From Clostridiales bacterium (GTDB lineage Bacteria; Bacillota; Clostridia; Christensenellales; Aristaeellaceae), in the NCBI GenBank assembly GCA_004554085.1, contig SFNY01000011.1, positions 1 to 40,156 on the forward strand: a stretch of 40,156 nucleotides of DNA, written 5' to 3'. This document shows positions 8,700 through 16,486 of this stretch, one piece after another. A program made the translations under genes and the position numbers. Under the pieces are notes generated by a model. The model was not told the DNA's origin and made no database searches. It worked only from the letters and a program-made list of their open reading frames with translations. Numbering within the stretch: the stretch's first letter is position 1; every line of letters starts with the position of its first letter.

Positions 8700-8826
8700 G
8701 GGTTTGCCTCCTTTGCATATACGCAGGATTGCTCTGCAAATTATCAATTGGATTCACTCTGGCAGAATCCCGCCACGGCGCGCACGGCCTGTCGAATGGT
8801 GCGGCCGAAGTCGGCACGGATCCTGC

Positions 8827-9240
8827 TCACAGGCGCTTTTTGATTGTGAAGACGTTCCTGCCGTCCTCGTAGGCATAGGAAACGCCGTCCATGCTCTTCT
8901 TGACCATGTAGATTCCCAGCCCGCCGATCTGGCGCTCCTCCGCGGAAAGCGAGGTGTCCGGATCCTCGCGGGACAGGGGATTGTAGGGGACGCCGCTGTC
9001 GATGAAGGTCAGGATTGCGCAGGCTGGATCCTCCGCGACCTCCACGCGCAGCGTGACCGTGCCCGTTCCCGGCGGGTAGGCGTAGTAGGCAATGTTGCTG
9101 AACAGCTCGTCCACCGCCACGTCGATCTGCATCTGGGCGCGCGGGGAACAGCCGATTTCCTCCAGACAGCGATCCACAAAGGCGGTGACGGCCTCCAGAT
9201 TCTTCACCGCCGCCGCGACGGTGATCTCCTGCTTGAACAT
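8827..9240 (-). CDS. RsbW/SpoIIAB-like ATP-binding anti-sigma kinase
   Basis: A 137-residue single-domain GHKL ATPase. The N-box is DELFSNIAYYA (E45, N49), the G1 box is DSGVPYNP (D81, G83) and the G2 box is GGLGIYMVKKSMD (106-118). In the family such proteins bind a sigma factor or other target and phosphorylate a STAS antagonist on serine. An AAGGAGG site overlaps the stop of the preceding SpoIIE gene (14-base gap), giving tight coupling. Its natural partners are the STAS protein and the SpoIIE phosphatase of the same operon. No sigma factor gene lies nearby, so the final target is unknown. Confidence 0.87.
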   Translation of the reverse strand: MFKQEITVAAAVKNLEAVTAFVDRCLEEIGCSPRAQMQIDVAVDELFSNIAYYAYPPGTGTVTLRVEVAEDPACAILTFIDSGVPYNPLSREDPDTSLSAEERQIGGLGIYMVKKSMDGVSYAYEDGRNVFTIKKRL

Positions 9241-9254
9241 CCGAATCGCCCTCC

Positions 9255-11303
9255 TTATCCGTGGGTCTGACCGCGATACTCCATGCAGAGCATGGTGATG
9301 TCGTCAAACTGCGGCGCGTCGTCGACGAAGCGGTCCACGTCCGCCTTCACGGCATGCAGCAGCATCTCCGGGTCTGCGTCGAGGTTGTCGTTGAGAACCC
9401 TGTGCAGCCGCTCACTGCCGTAGAGCTGGTTGTCCGCGTCGGTGGCCTCGGTCACGCCGTCGGTATAGAGGAAGATTCGATCTCCGGCCGCCAGCTGCAG
9501 GCTGCCCTCCTTGTAGCGCAGATCCTCCATGCCCGCCAGCACGAAGCCGGCCCGGATCTTATGGGCCTCATACTGCTCACCCTTCCTGCACAGGTAGGGC
9601 GGCTCGTGCCCGGCGTTCACGTAGCGAAATTCGCCCGTGACCAGATCCAGCACACCCTCGAAGGCGGTGATGAACAGGCCCTCGCTGTTGGAATCGCAGA
9701 GCATGTTGTTCACGTCGGAGAACACGTCGCCCAGGGAGATTCCGGGCTGGGTGTGGTCCTTGATGAGCGTCTTTCCGATGACCATGAACAGCGCCGCCGG
9801 AACGCCCTTGCCGGACACGTCCGCCATGACCACCGCGAGATGCGTATCGTCCACCATGAAGAAGTCGTAGAAGTCGCCGCCGACCTCCTTGGCGGGGTTC
9901 ATCGTGGCGTAGACGTCGAATTCCTCCCGGTCGGGGAAGGCGGGGAAGATGCAGGGCAGCATGGACTTCTGGATGTGCGTGGCAACGTCCAGCTCCGCGC
10001 CGATGCGCTCCTTCTCCGCCGTGACGGCGGTGAGGTTCTCGATGTGCTGCTTCAGCGAAGCTGCCATGCGGTTGAAGCTCTCGGCCAGGTCGCCGATCTC
10101 GTCGTTGCTGCGAATCTCGGCACGGTAGTCCAGGTCGCCGCTGCTGATGGTCTGCACGTCCGTGCCCAGGGCGATGAGCGGATCTGTGAGATTCCGGGAG
10201 AAGCGCCGCACCATCAGCACCACGCAGAGGATGATCAGCGCCAGGGCCGCGACGAAGGCGAAGATCGCGGCGACGATGTTCCGCTCCATGGCCTTCACAG
10301 GCGCGAGCACCAGCGACTCCGGAATGTGCACGCAGAACTTCCAGTTCGCGCTGGAGACCGGCGTGTAGGCGTAGTACACGCCGCCGCCGGTGCGCATCAC
10401 GCCCGTCTCGCCGTCCATGATCGACCCGGAAGCCTCATAGACCGCGCTGGATGCATCCAGGATGCTCTCGAACGCGCCGTCCGCGTTCGCCATGTCCGGG
10501 CGGGCAATGATGTCGCCGCTGCCGTTGACCAGGAAGGCGTAGGCGCCCTCGCCCAGATCCACGTCGATCACATAATCGGTCAGATCGCCGATCAGGATGT
10601 CCATGCACACGACTCCGGCAAAGGCATCGTCTGCGTCGTAGAAGGGCGCGGCGCAGCTGATCATCAGGCCCCGGCCGTAGGAATCGGGGTAGGCGTCCGT
10701 GAACAGCACGGTTCCCGCATCCCGGGCAGAAGTGTACCAGGAGGACTGGGTGTAGTCGAAGTAGGATTCGTCGCTGCCCGGCGTGACGCCCAGGTCCGCC
10801 CGGTCGTCATAGCTGAGCAGGAAGCCGCTCTGGGTGCCCACGTAGATCGTGGTGATGACCTCCCGGTTGCCGGAGAGAACCGGCGACCAGAGCTGCTCCA
10901 GGTTCCCCAGCAGCGCACGCTCCTGCGAGCTGTCCTCTGCGGAGACGTTCGCATCCACGAGGTAGCGCTGCATGGTGCAGGTTCCGGCGCTGGCCGCATC
11001 CGGCGGGAGCACCTCGCGCGGCACATATCCCTCCGGGTTCTGGTACAGGCCGTGGATGTAGGCTGCAAAATCCTGAATGTACTCCGCATACTTGCCCAGC
11101 TCGGAATCCGCGAGATCGGCCTTGTCCCGCACGACGTTGAGCAGATTCTGATTCATCTGGCGGATCAGCGCGTCCTCGCTGTCGCCCTTGATCTGGAGCA
11201 TGCTGAAGAGGCCCACTGTGCTGGTCAGGATCAGACCTGCAACCGAGATGAGCAATACGATCCGCTGCACCTTTTTCCGGATTGGCCGTCGCCTTTGTTC
11301 CAT
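9255..11303 (-). CDS. membrane sensor phosphatase: Cache-HAMP-SpoIIE (PP2C)
   Basis: A 682-residue protein. A transmembrane helix at 14-36 leads into an extracellular double-Cache-like sensor (about 40-330, with SSWYTSARDAGTVLFTDAY). A second helix (343-365), HAMP (365-420), a short coiled coil and a SpoIIE/PP2C phosphatase (450-680) follow. Metal-binding aspartates are visible in GGDFYD (D477, D480), ADVSGKG (D495), YTDGVTEA (D615) and FDDIT. The expected role is to sense a small external ligand and dephosphorylate the STAS antagonist, opposing the RsbW-like kinase in the next gene. ATG 11303 has a GGAGGAAAG site. Domain calls are strong; the ligand is unknown. Confidence 0.9.
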   Translation of the reverse strand: MEQRRRPIRKKVQRIVLLISVAGLILTSTVGLFSMLQIKGDSEDALIRQMNQNLLNVVRDKADLADSELGKYAEYIQDFAAYIHGLYQNPEGYVPREVLPPDAASAGTCTMQRYLVDANVSAEDSSQERALLGNLEQLWSPVLSGNREVITTIYVGTQSGFLLSYDDRADLGVTPGSDESYFDYTQSSWYTSARDAGTVLFTDAYPDSYGRGLMISCAAPFYDADDAFAGVVCMDILIGDLTDYVIDVDLGEGAYAFLVNGSGDIIARPDMANADGAFESILDASSAVYEASGSIMDGETGVMRTGGGVYYAYTPVSSANWKFCVHIPESLVLAPVKAMERNIVAAIFAFVAALALIILCVVLMVRRFSRNLTDPLIALGTDVQTISSGDLDYRAEIRSNDEIGDLAESFNRMAASLKQHIENLTAVTAEKERIGAELDVATHIQKSMLPCIFPAFPDREEFDVYATMNPAKEVGGDFYDFFMVDDTHLAVVMADVSGKGVPAALFMVIGKTLIKDHTQPGISLGDVFSDVNNMLCDSNSEGLFITAFEGVLDLVTGEFRYVNAGHEPPYLCRKGEQYEAHKIRAGFVLAGMEDLRYKEGSLQLAAGDRIFLYTDGVTEATDADNQLYGSERLHRVLNDNLDADPEMLLHAVKADVDRFVDDAPQFDDITMLCMEYRGQTHG

Positions 11304-11318
11304 TCCGCTTTCCTCCTG

Positions 11319-12221
11319 TCAAATTACGATGTGCAGATGGTTTTCGCCGCTTCCGTAGCTGTACATCGCGCGCATGGCGCGGTGCTTGATCAGCTTGAGG
11401 CTCATCACGTCGACCTCGTCCTCGTCCTTCCCGGTGCGCAGGGGATTGTACCGCGCGCCCGCGTAGCTGAAGCGTATGGAGATGGCGTCGCCGTAGTCCA
11501 CGCGGAGCAGGATTCGCGCATCGCTCTGGGCGCTCAGTATGCGCAGGGCAACCTCCTCGATGCAGCTCTGCGCCTCAAAGACGCGCTTGCGGGGGATGCG
11601 CCGCGTCAGGGCAGCCTCCTCCAGCAGCTCGTTCATGCGATCCAGGCTGGCAGCGTCTGCGTCGATCCAGCCGGACGCGTCCTTCTCCGGCGCGCAGTAG
11701 GGGGGAAGCACCGGCTCCAGGCAGAACAGACTGCCCAGGATGATGTTCACCGGAAGCCCCACCAGCAGTCCGAGGGAGATGTATGCGGCCACCGTGGGCC
11801 AGAGCGCGCCCTTCAGGAGCGCGAGGCTCAGCAGGCCGCAGGCGAGTGCGAGTCCGGACAGCAGCCCCGCATAGCACAGGTACTGCCGGAGCTGCTTGAA
11901 GCAGATCCTGTGGGTGCCGCTGCACAGATGCCACAGCAGCCACATCCCCACGCCGATGATCGCGATGCAGGCGCACTCGAAGGCCAGCTCCGCAGGCGGC
12001 GTGTGCAGAAGCGCACCCGTCGCGATGCAGCCCAGCATGCCGCCCGCCGCTCCCCAGGGGCCGAAGAACAGCCCCAACGTCGCGGGAAGGAAGCTCTTGA
12101 CGCCGATCCAGGAGCCGAAGTGCAGAAAGCCGGTGAGCTGGATCGGGAGATCGGCCAGCAGATACACCGCCGCCGAGAGCAGCAGAAGCCGCAGCCTTTT
12201 CCGCAAATCAGTGTTCTTCAT
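11319..12221 (-). CDS. membrane protein with decayed anti-sigma-type ATPase domain
   Basis: A 300-residue protein. Residues 1-170 hold about six hydrophobic helices, including a glycine-rich stretch LFFGPWGAAGGMLG. Residues ~185-300 follow the layout of the RsbW-like neighbour: FEAQSCIEEVALRIL for the N-box, FSYAGARYNPL for G1, MSLKLIKHRAMRAMYSY for G2. The G1 aspartate-x-glycine and the G2 glycines are missing, so ATP binding is doubtful. I infer a membrane-anchored pseudo-kinase that binds a partner of the cascade without phosphorylating it. It overlaps the EamA gene by 14 bases and ends 15 bases before the SpoIIE start. I do not recognise a named family for the full protein. Confidence 0.65.
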   Translation of the reverse strand: MKNTDLRKRLRLLLLSAAVYLLADLPIQLTGFLHFGSWIGVKSFLPATLGLFFGPWGAAGGMLGCIATGALLHTPPAELAFECACIAIIGVGMWLLWHLCSGTHRICFKQLRQYLCYAGLLSGLALACGLLSLALLKGALWPTVAAYISLGLLVGLPVNIILGSLFCLEPVLPPYCAPEKDASGWIDADAASLDRMNELLEEAALTRRIPRKRVFEAQSCIEEVALRILSAQSDARILLRVDYGDAISIRFSYAGARYNPLRTGKDEDEVDVMSLKLIKHRAMRAMYSYGSGENHLHIVI

Positions 12222-13125
12222 GCCGCAGCCTCCTCTTCAGCGCGCCGGTCACCGACGGATCGGCCAGCAGTATGCCCAGAACCATCACGCCCGCTCCGGC
12301 CAGACGCAGCGCCGTGATGCGCTCCGGCTGGGTGCCGAACAGCAGCGCCAGCACCGGGGACATGAGCATGGTGATGATGATTTCCGTGGAGAAGATCAGC
12401 GAGGTGTTCAGGGGGCTGACATAGCGCTGGGCGTACATCTGCACGATGCCGTACAGACCCCGGATGAAGAAACCGATGAAGATGGCGCTGCCCCAGAACG
12501 CCGAATCCGTGGGCAGGGAGAGGGGCGTCCTCTGGATTGCCGACTGTCCGACCCAGAAGATGAGCGCGATCAGGCAGTTGAACAGCATCTGCCCCATCGC
12601 AAGGATCGAGGGGTTGGAGCCGGCGGTGAACCTGCCCACCGTGAGGATGTACAGCGCGAAGAACACGTCCGCAATCAGCAGATAGAGGAAGTGAACGTCC
12701 TTCAGCCCCGCCGGATCCTCCAGCAGCATCAGCGCCAGCCCCGCCAGCACCACGCCCACGGCGCAGAGCGTCATCCTGTCCGACCTGGTCTTGAACAGCA
12801 GAAGGGACAGAAGCGGCAGGAACACGAAGTAGGCGCTCAGCACACAGGCGCTGACCGTCGCGCCCACCGAGGAGCCCAGCAGCAGAAACACGTTGAAGCC
12901 GAACAGCTCCAGCGACAAGAGCAGGCTCTGGCGGATCTGCTTTCTGTCCACACGGAACAGCTCGCTGAAGAAGACCGCCAGCGTCAGAAGAAAGCCGATG
13001 AGGTTCGTGACGCAGAGAAATGCGAAGTGGGAGACGCTGTCAGGCACGCCCTCCAGAAACGCATACTGGATTGCGGCAAAGAAGGTGATGATGAACAGGG
13101 AAACGTTTGCCTCGCGTTTGTTCAT
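12208..13125 (-). CDS. EamA/DMT-family transporter
   Basis: A 305-residue protein with about ten hydrophobic helices arranged as two five-helix halves. The second half carries LIFSTEIIITMLMSPVLALL and ITALRLAGAGVMVLGILLA, the usual EamA ending. ATG 13125 has a GGAGGTGG site and overlaps the DUF2156 stop by 4 bases (ATGA). EamA proteins export or import small metabolites or amino acids; the substrate cannot be read from sequence. Its position inside the signalling/exporter operon suggests a role linked to the exported product or to the lipid-modifying neighbour, but this is inference. Confidence 0.85.
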   Translation of the reverse strand: MNKREANVSLFIITFFAAIQYAFLEGVPDSVSHFAFLCVTNLIGFLLTLAVFFSELFRVDRKQIRQSLLLSLELFGFNVFLLLGSSVGATVSACVLSAYFVFLPLLSLLLFKTRSDRMTLCAVGVVLAGLALMLLEDPAGLKDVHFLYLLIADVFFALYILTVGRFTAGSNPSILAMGQMLFNCLIALIFWVGQSAIQRTPLSLPTDSAFWGSAIFIGFFIRGLYGIVQMYAQRYVSPLNTSLIFSTEIIITMLMSPVLALLFGTQPERITALRLAGAGVMVLGILLADPSVTGALKRRLRHEEH

Positions 13126-14039
13126 CGGACAACCACCTCCCGGGCGATGAATTTTTCCAGCAGCCGATCGGGCTTGTAGGACAGCTTTGCCGTGCGCAGT
13201 CCGGGCGCGCCCACGTCCTCCTCCCGGTTGATCCAGGCGTAGTCCCCGCAGCAGAGGCGCACCAGATCCCGGTTCAGCACGCGGTAGATGTCCGGGTAGC
13301 GGCGGTCGCCCTTCTCGATGAGCACGTCGTAGCAGTCGTCGGAGAGCGGCGCGCCATAGGCGTAGCCCGCCATCGCGCCGTCGATGAACACGACGATGCC
13401 GGACAGCCCCAGCGCCCCGAAATGATCCAGACCGCGCTGGATGGCGTCGTTCTCGCACTCCAGCTGCACGTCCTCCTGGCCGTGGTTCCTCGACTCCAGC
13501 CAGCATTTCTGAAAGGCGTGGATGGGCTCGATGTGCTCCGGGCGGATCGGCTCGATGCGGGTGCGGCTCCCGTAGTCCCGGAAGAAGGTGCTGACGTCGT
13601 GGCGCTTGGAGGCCATCTCCGCTCCGGGAAGCTCGGCGAGCTTTTCATGGGTGTAGAGATACTCCGCGTAGTCCCGGCAGGGCTCGATCTCGAATTCGCC
13701 GGGGTACAGCTCCTCCAATAGCTCCGCCGCGGCGCGGGTCAGGGTCTCGAAGCGAAGGGACGCACCGTGGGCGTGGGCGTCCCTTCGGAGCCGGTCGACG
13801 GCCTGCGCCAGCTTTGCGCGCTCTCCCATGGGGAAGAGGTACACCCGCTCCCGCGCGCTGCCGCGACCGGAGCGGAGGATATAGAGACAGCCGTCCTGCT
13901 GACAGATCCGATCGCCGTACTTGCGCTGCATGCAGTACAGGGAGACGAAGGAGTGCTGGCAGGAGTTCTCTCCATAGCGCCGGAAGTAGCCGTCGACCGC
14001 CTGTTTGTCGTCCAGGGTGATTTCGTGAAAGACCAGCAT
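13122..14039 (-). CDS. DUF2156 protein (phosphatidylglycerol lysyltransferase-type C-terminal domain)
   Basis: A 305-residue soluble protein covering a double GNAT-like fold. It ends with the conserved block WINREEDVGAPGLRTAKLSY, where related MprF and LPG synthases bind aminoacyl-tRNA. The large membrane flippase domain of MprF is absent. Stand-alone DUF2156 proteins are common in clostridia and their acceptor is usually unknown. If it does modify membrane lipid with an amino acid, it could protect the producer against a cationic exported peptide. It is 12 bases downstream of the STAS gene and overlaps the EamA gene. Confidence 0.8.
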   Translation of the reverse strand: MLVFHEITLDDKQAVDGYFRRYGENSCQHSFVSLYCMQRKYGDRICQQDGCLYILRSGRGSARERVYLFPMGERAKLAQAVDRLRRDAHAHGASLRFETLTRAAAELLEELYPGEFEIEPCRDYAEYLYTHEKLAELPGAEMASKRHDVSTFFRDYGSRTRIEPIRPEHIEPIHAFQKCWLESRNHGQEDVQLECENDAIQRGLDHFGALGLSGIVVFIDGAMAGYAYGAPLSDDCYDVLIEKGDRRYPDIYRVLNRDLVRLCCGDYAWINREEDVGAPGLRTAKLSYKPDRLLEKFIAREVVVR

Positions 14040-14051
14040 TGCGTTTGCGTC

Positions 14052-14351
14052 TCAGGCGATGGTGAGAATGTCCGAGAAGCCCGTCACGTCAAAGACTTCC
14101 ATGATCACTTCGTTGACGTTCTTCACCACCATGGAGCCCTGCTTCTTCATGACCTTCTGGGCCGCCAGCAGCACGCGGAGCCCGGCGGAGGAGATGTACT
14201 CCACCTTCGCGAAGTCAAGGATCAGGTTCTGCACCTCGCTGGTCACGGAGTGCTTCAGCTCTCCCTCCAGCGCGGGCGCGGTGGTCGTGTCGATTCTTCC
14301 TTCAATTTCCAGGGTCAGCGTTGCGCCGCTGACATGCTTGTTGATCTGCAT
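14052..14351 (-). CDS. STAS-domain anti-sigma-factor antagonist
   Basis: A 99-residue single STAS domain (RsbV/SpoIIAA type), with LILDFAKVEYISSAGLRVLL around the phosphorylatable serine (Ser54 or Ser55). In the family the dephosphorylated form binds the RsbW-type kinase and frees its target. It is the first gene of the minus-strand operon, 70-100 bases downstream of a strong promoter, with an AGAGG site 7 bases before ATG 14351. Together with the SpoIIE phosphatase and RsbW-like kinase it makes a complete partner-switching set. Confidence 0.9.
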   Translation of the reverse strand: MQINKHVSGATLTLEIEGRIDTTTAPALEGELKHSVTSEVQNLILDFAKVEYISSAGLRVLLAAQKVMKKQGSMVVKNVNEVIMEVFDVTGFSDILTIA

Positions 14352-14422
14352 ATTGAATCCTCTTTCCGCTGGAGGCCCGATTCGGCCTGCTGGCCGGATG
14401 CCCCCATACTTTTCCTTATTAT

Positions 14423-14452
14423 ATAATACACACAAACTGCCATTTCCGTCAA
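14423..14452 (-). promoter_or_regulatory. sigma-A-type promoter of the STAS-to-exporter operon
   Basis: On the minus strand TTGACG (14452-14447), an 18-base spacer and TATTAT (14428-14423) lie about 72 bases before the STAS start. All ten downstream genes run in the same direction with short gaps or overlaps, apart from 120-130 base gaps around the peptide genes. The rest of the 14352-14752 gap contains only weak open frames and no convincing promoter for the divergent gene. Confidence 0.72.
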
Positions 14453-14752
14453 GTTGAACCCCGCCTTTTCCGCGAATTTTGCGCTGCGGAGCGCCTGTGT
14501 GCGTCGGTTTTCCGCTGTTCCTCTGCATGGGCAAGCGGCAGGATCCGGAGATGTCGGCGCGCCGTTCGGGCATCCGCTGCGCTGCGTACATCCCGGCGTT
14601 CTTCCGGAGAATCATTTTGTGGCCGATTCTGGAACTTTTTGTTGAGAAAACAGGTCTAAAGGGCAAGTGGTTTCGATGCCCGTGCGGGATGTGCGCCGAC
14701 AGCCCTGCGTGGGTTTGCCGAAACCGGATGATGCAGTGAGGAGATGATTCAA

Positions 14753-16093
14753 TTGACCCGATTCTGGTCGATCTTCTGTTGTGTTACAATTCTGTGCGCC
14801 TTCTGCCTGACGGCGGGATGCTGCGCGGAAACGGGCGGCAATTCGTACGCCGATTCAGAGCAGGCGGTCTCCGGCACGGTATTTGCGACCGGCGACGTCA
14901 ATCTTCGCTCCGGCCCGGGCCTGGATTACGACACGCTGGGTGTAATGCATGCGGGTCAGGAGCGCGCGTATACCGGCAAGACCTCCGTCGATGGGCGCGG
15001 CGTGGCCTGGTACAGCCTGGATTACGAGGGAAGGGAGGCGTGGGCCTCCTCCAAGTACACCTATGTCGAGGCCTCCATCGACGATTCCGGGGAGGCTAGC
15101 GAATTGGAGGGCGTCGCGGCCGGGGCGGAAATCGACATTCCCGCTGGGACGGTGCTGACCGAGGAACAGATTCAGGCGACCTACGGCGTGTTCAACTTCA
15201 ATCGGACGATCAACACGACCGGTGTGGAGGCCCATCCGGAGAATGGGCGGCAGTGCTTCAGGCTCAGCTTCGCGCCGGACGTGTACTATGGAGGAACGAG
15301 CGGCTACGGCGAACGATGGCTGTCCGAGGGCGGCATCGTGGCGGAGCGGGATGTGGATCTGGATCTGGACGACGTGGACGAGCATCTGGTGTTCGTGCTA
15401 TCCAACAAGGGGAAGGCGCCCTACTATGAGCCTTACATCTACTGCACTGTGGCGATCTTCGAGCCGGTGTACGGCGGCTTTGCCCTCGCCGACAGCTTCG
15501 ATTTCAACTTTGACTGGAGCGGGGAGGGGCCGCGCTTTGTACGCCTGGTGGCTGGAGAAAGGGGTACGTACATCATGGACGGCTCGATCGCCTATTGGGA
15601 CGGCGGCTTTGGCGGCGTGTACGCGGCATTGTACGGCTATGACGGGAGGAGTGCCTATGCGGATCTGATCGTGAATGCAAGCACATGGGACAGCTATTGC
15701 CTGGAAAAGCGTATTGACGCCGATCTTGTGGAGGAATTCAGCTATTTATGCGGGCATTATGCGAACATGCGCTCTGAGGCCCAGACGATGGGAATCGTTG
15801 ATGGTGTGAACCTGATTTCGTATGAATGCGAGCTCAATGGAACGATCTATGGCAACGGAAAGATCAATCCCGGCTTCTTCAAGGGCATCGACGCCTGCGG
15901 AGCGGCGGTGAAGCCCTATGGTCTCGAGCTCGGATACGTTCTGTACAGGCGCGATGACGGCCACGAGACGTATGACCTTCTGCTGGACGGAGGCGAAGAG
16001 CTCATCTGGGCGGAGGAGGGCTGCGATCCCGAGGACTGGGACAAGGCCTTCATCGATCTGCGGCTGGACAGCACGCTGACGCACGTGTATTGA
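14753..16093 (+). CDS. secreted SH3-type (SH3b) protein
   Basis: A signal peptide at the N-terminus (FWSIFCCVTILCAFCLTAG) is followed by an SH3b domain at about residues 40-105: GDVNLRSGPGLDYDTLGVMHAGQ and then EAWASSKYTYVEAS. SH3b domains bind cell-wall peptide or glycan. The rest (about 130-446) has no domain I recognise and is rich in Tyr, Asp and Gly. The AGGAG site lies directly against ATG 14744 (spacing 0) but 9 bases from TTG 14753, so I place the start at the TTG. ATG 14744 would add three residues. The sequence TAGC could be a weak lipobox. A strong terminator follows, so it is probably a single-gene unit. Confidence 0.75.
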   Translation: MTRFWSIFCCVTILCAFCLTAGCCAETGGNSYADSEQAVSGTVFATGDVNLRSGPGLDYDTLGVMHAGQERAYTGKTSVDGRGVAWYSLDYEGREAWASSKYTYVEASIDDSGEASELEGVAAGAEIDIPAGTVLTEEQIQATYGVFNFNRTINTTGVEAHPENGRQCFRLSFAPDVYYGGTSGYGERWLSEGGIVAERDVDLDLDDVDEHLVFVLSNKGKAPYYEPYIYCTVAIFEPVYGGFALADSFDFNFDWSGEGPRFVRLVAGERGTYIMDGSIAYWDGGFGGVYAALYGYDGRSAYADLIVNASTWDSYCLEKRIDADLVEEFSYLCGHYANMRSEAQTMGIVDGVNLISYECELNGTIYGNGKINPGFFKGIDACGAAVKPYGLELGYVLYRRDDGHETYDLLLDGGEELIWAEEGCDPEDWDKAFIDLRLDSTLTHVY

Positions 16094-16096
16094 CGG

Positions 16097-16145
16097 AATC
16101 GCCCGCATTTCATCGCGTTCTGCGATGGGATGCGGGCGATTTTTG
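16097..16145 (+). terminator. intrinsic terminator after the SH3 gene
   Basis: A 12-bp stem (16097-16108 with 16130-16141), extended by an inner 6-bp stem and a five-base loop, ends in a T-run at 16140-16144. It lies 4 bases after the stop codon. Confidence 0.88.
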
Positions 16146-16201
16146 CGCGCCGGAACGCCTTCCGCGCCGGGGACATATGCTGGTTCTGGAGGTGGATTGC
16201 C

Positions 16202-16486
16202 ATGAGACAATGCTGTGGTTGCGGCTGCGGTCGCGGCAGAATGTGCCTGCCGCTGTGCGTGATTCCCCGGGCCGCGCCCGGCCGGGTGCGCGCCTACTGC
16301 TGCGGAGCGCCGAAGCTGGTGCGCGCAAACGATCCCGGAGCGTGCTACGGGGAGTGCCGCTATATCCTCCGCCAGCCGATGATGGCCGAGATCCCCGTGG
16401 AGATCGGCGCCTCGGCATTCGCGGGCACTCCGTTCCTCCAATTTGATCCGCAATGCAATTGCTGGAAATGGGAGGAAAACAAGTGA
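16202..16486 (+). CDS. small cysteine-rich protein
   Basis: A 94-residue protein from ATG 16202 with a GGAGGTGG site. It has 12 cysteines, mostly in pairs (MRQCCGCGCG, YCCGAP, CYGEC, QCNC), and a middle stretch AEIPVEIGASAFAG that resembles beta-strand repeats of clostridial coat-like proteins. No signal peptide or membrane helix is seen. Its stop overlaps the GTG start of the next cysteine-rich gene, so they are translated together. No family recognised; a spore-coat or surface-layer structural role is a guess from the Cys pattern and lack of signal. Confidence 0.65.
   Translation: MRQCCGCGCGRGRMCLPLCVIPRAAPGRVRAYCCGAPKLVRANDPGACYGECRYILRQPMMAEIPVEIGASAFAGTPFLQFDPQCNCWKWEENK

Noticed and set aside
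9261..12317. A 1018-codon plus-strand open frame opposite the SpoIIE and membrane ATPase genes
   Set aside because: No start site of quality and a His/Val/Gln-rich artificial composition; the minus strand encodes clear SpoIIE and HAMP domains.
14479..14739. An 86-residue plus-strand open frame in the divergent promoter gap
   Set aside because: No ribosome binding site, cysteine and arginine pattern typical of random GC-rich frames, and no similarity I recognise.
16094..16201. Possible small RNA between the SH3 and Cys-rich genes
   Set aside because: The visible structure is fully explained by the intrinsic terminator, and no promoter is seen.
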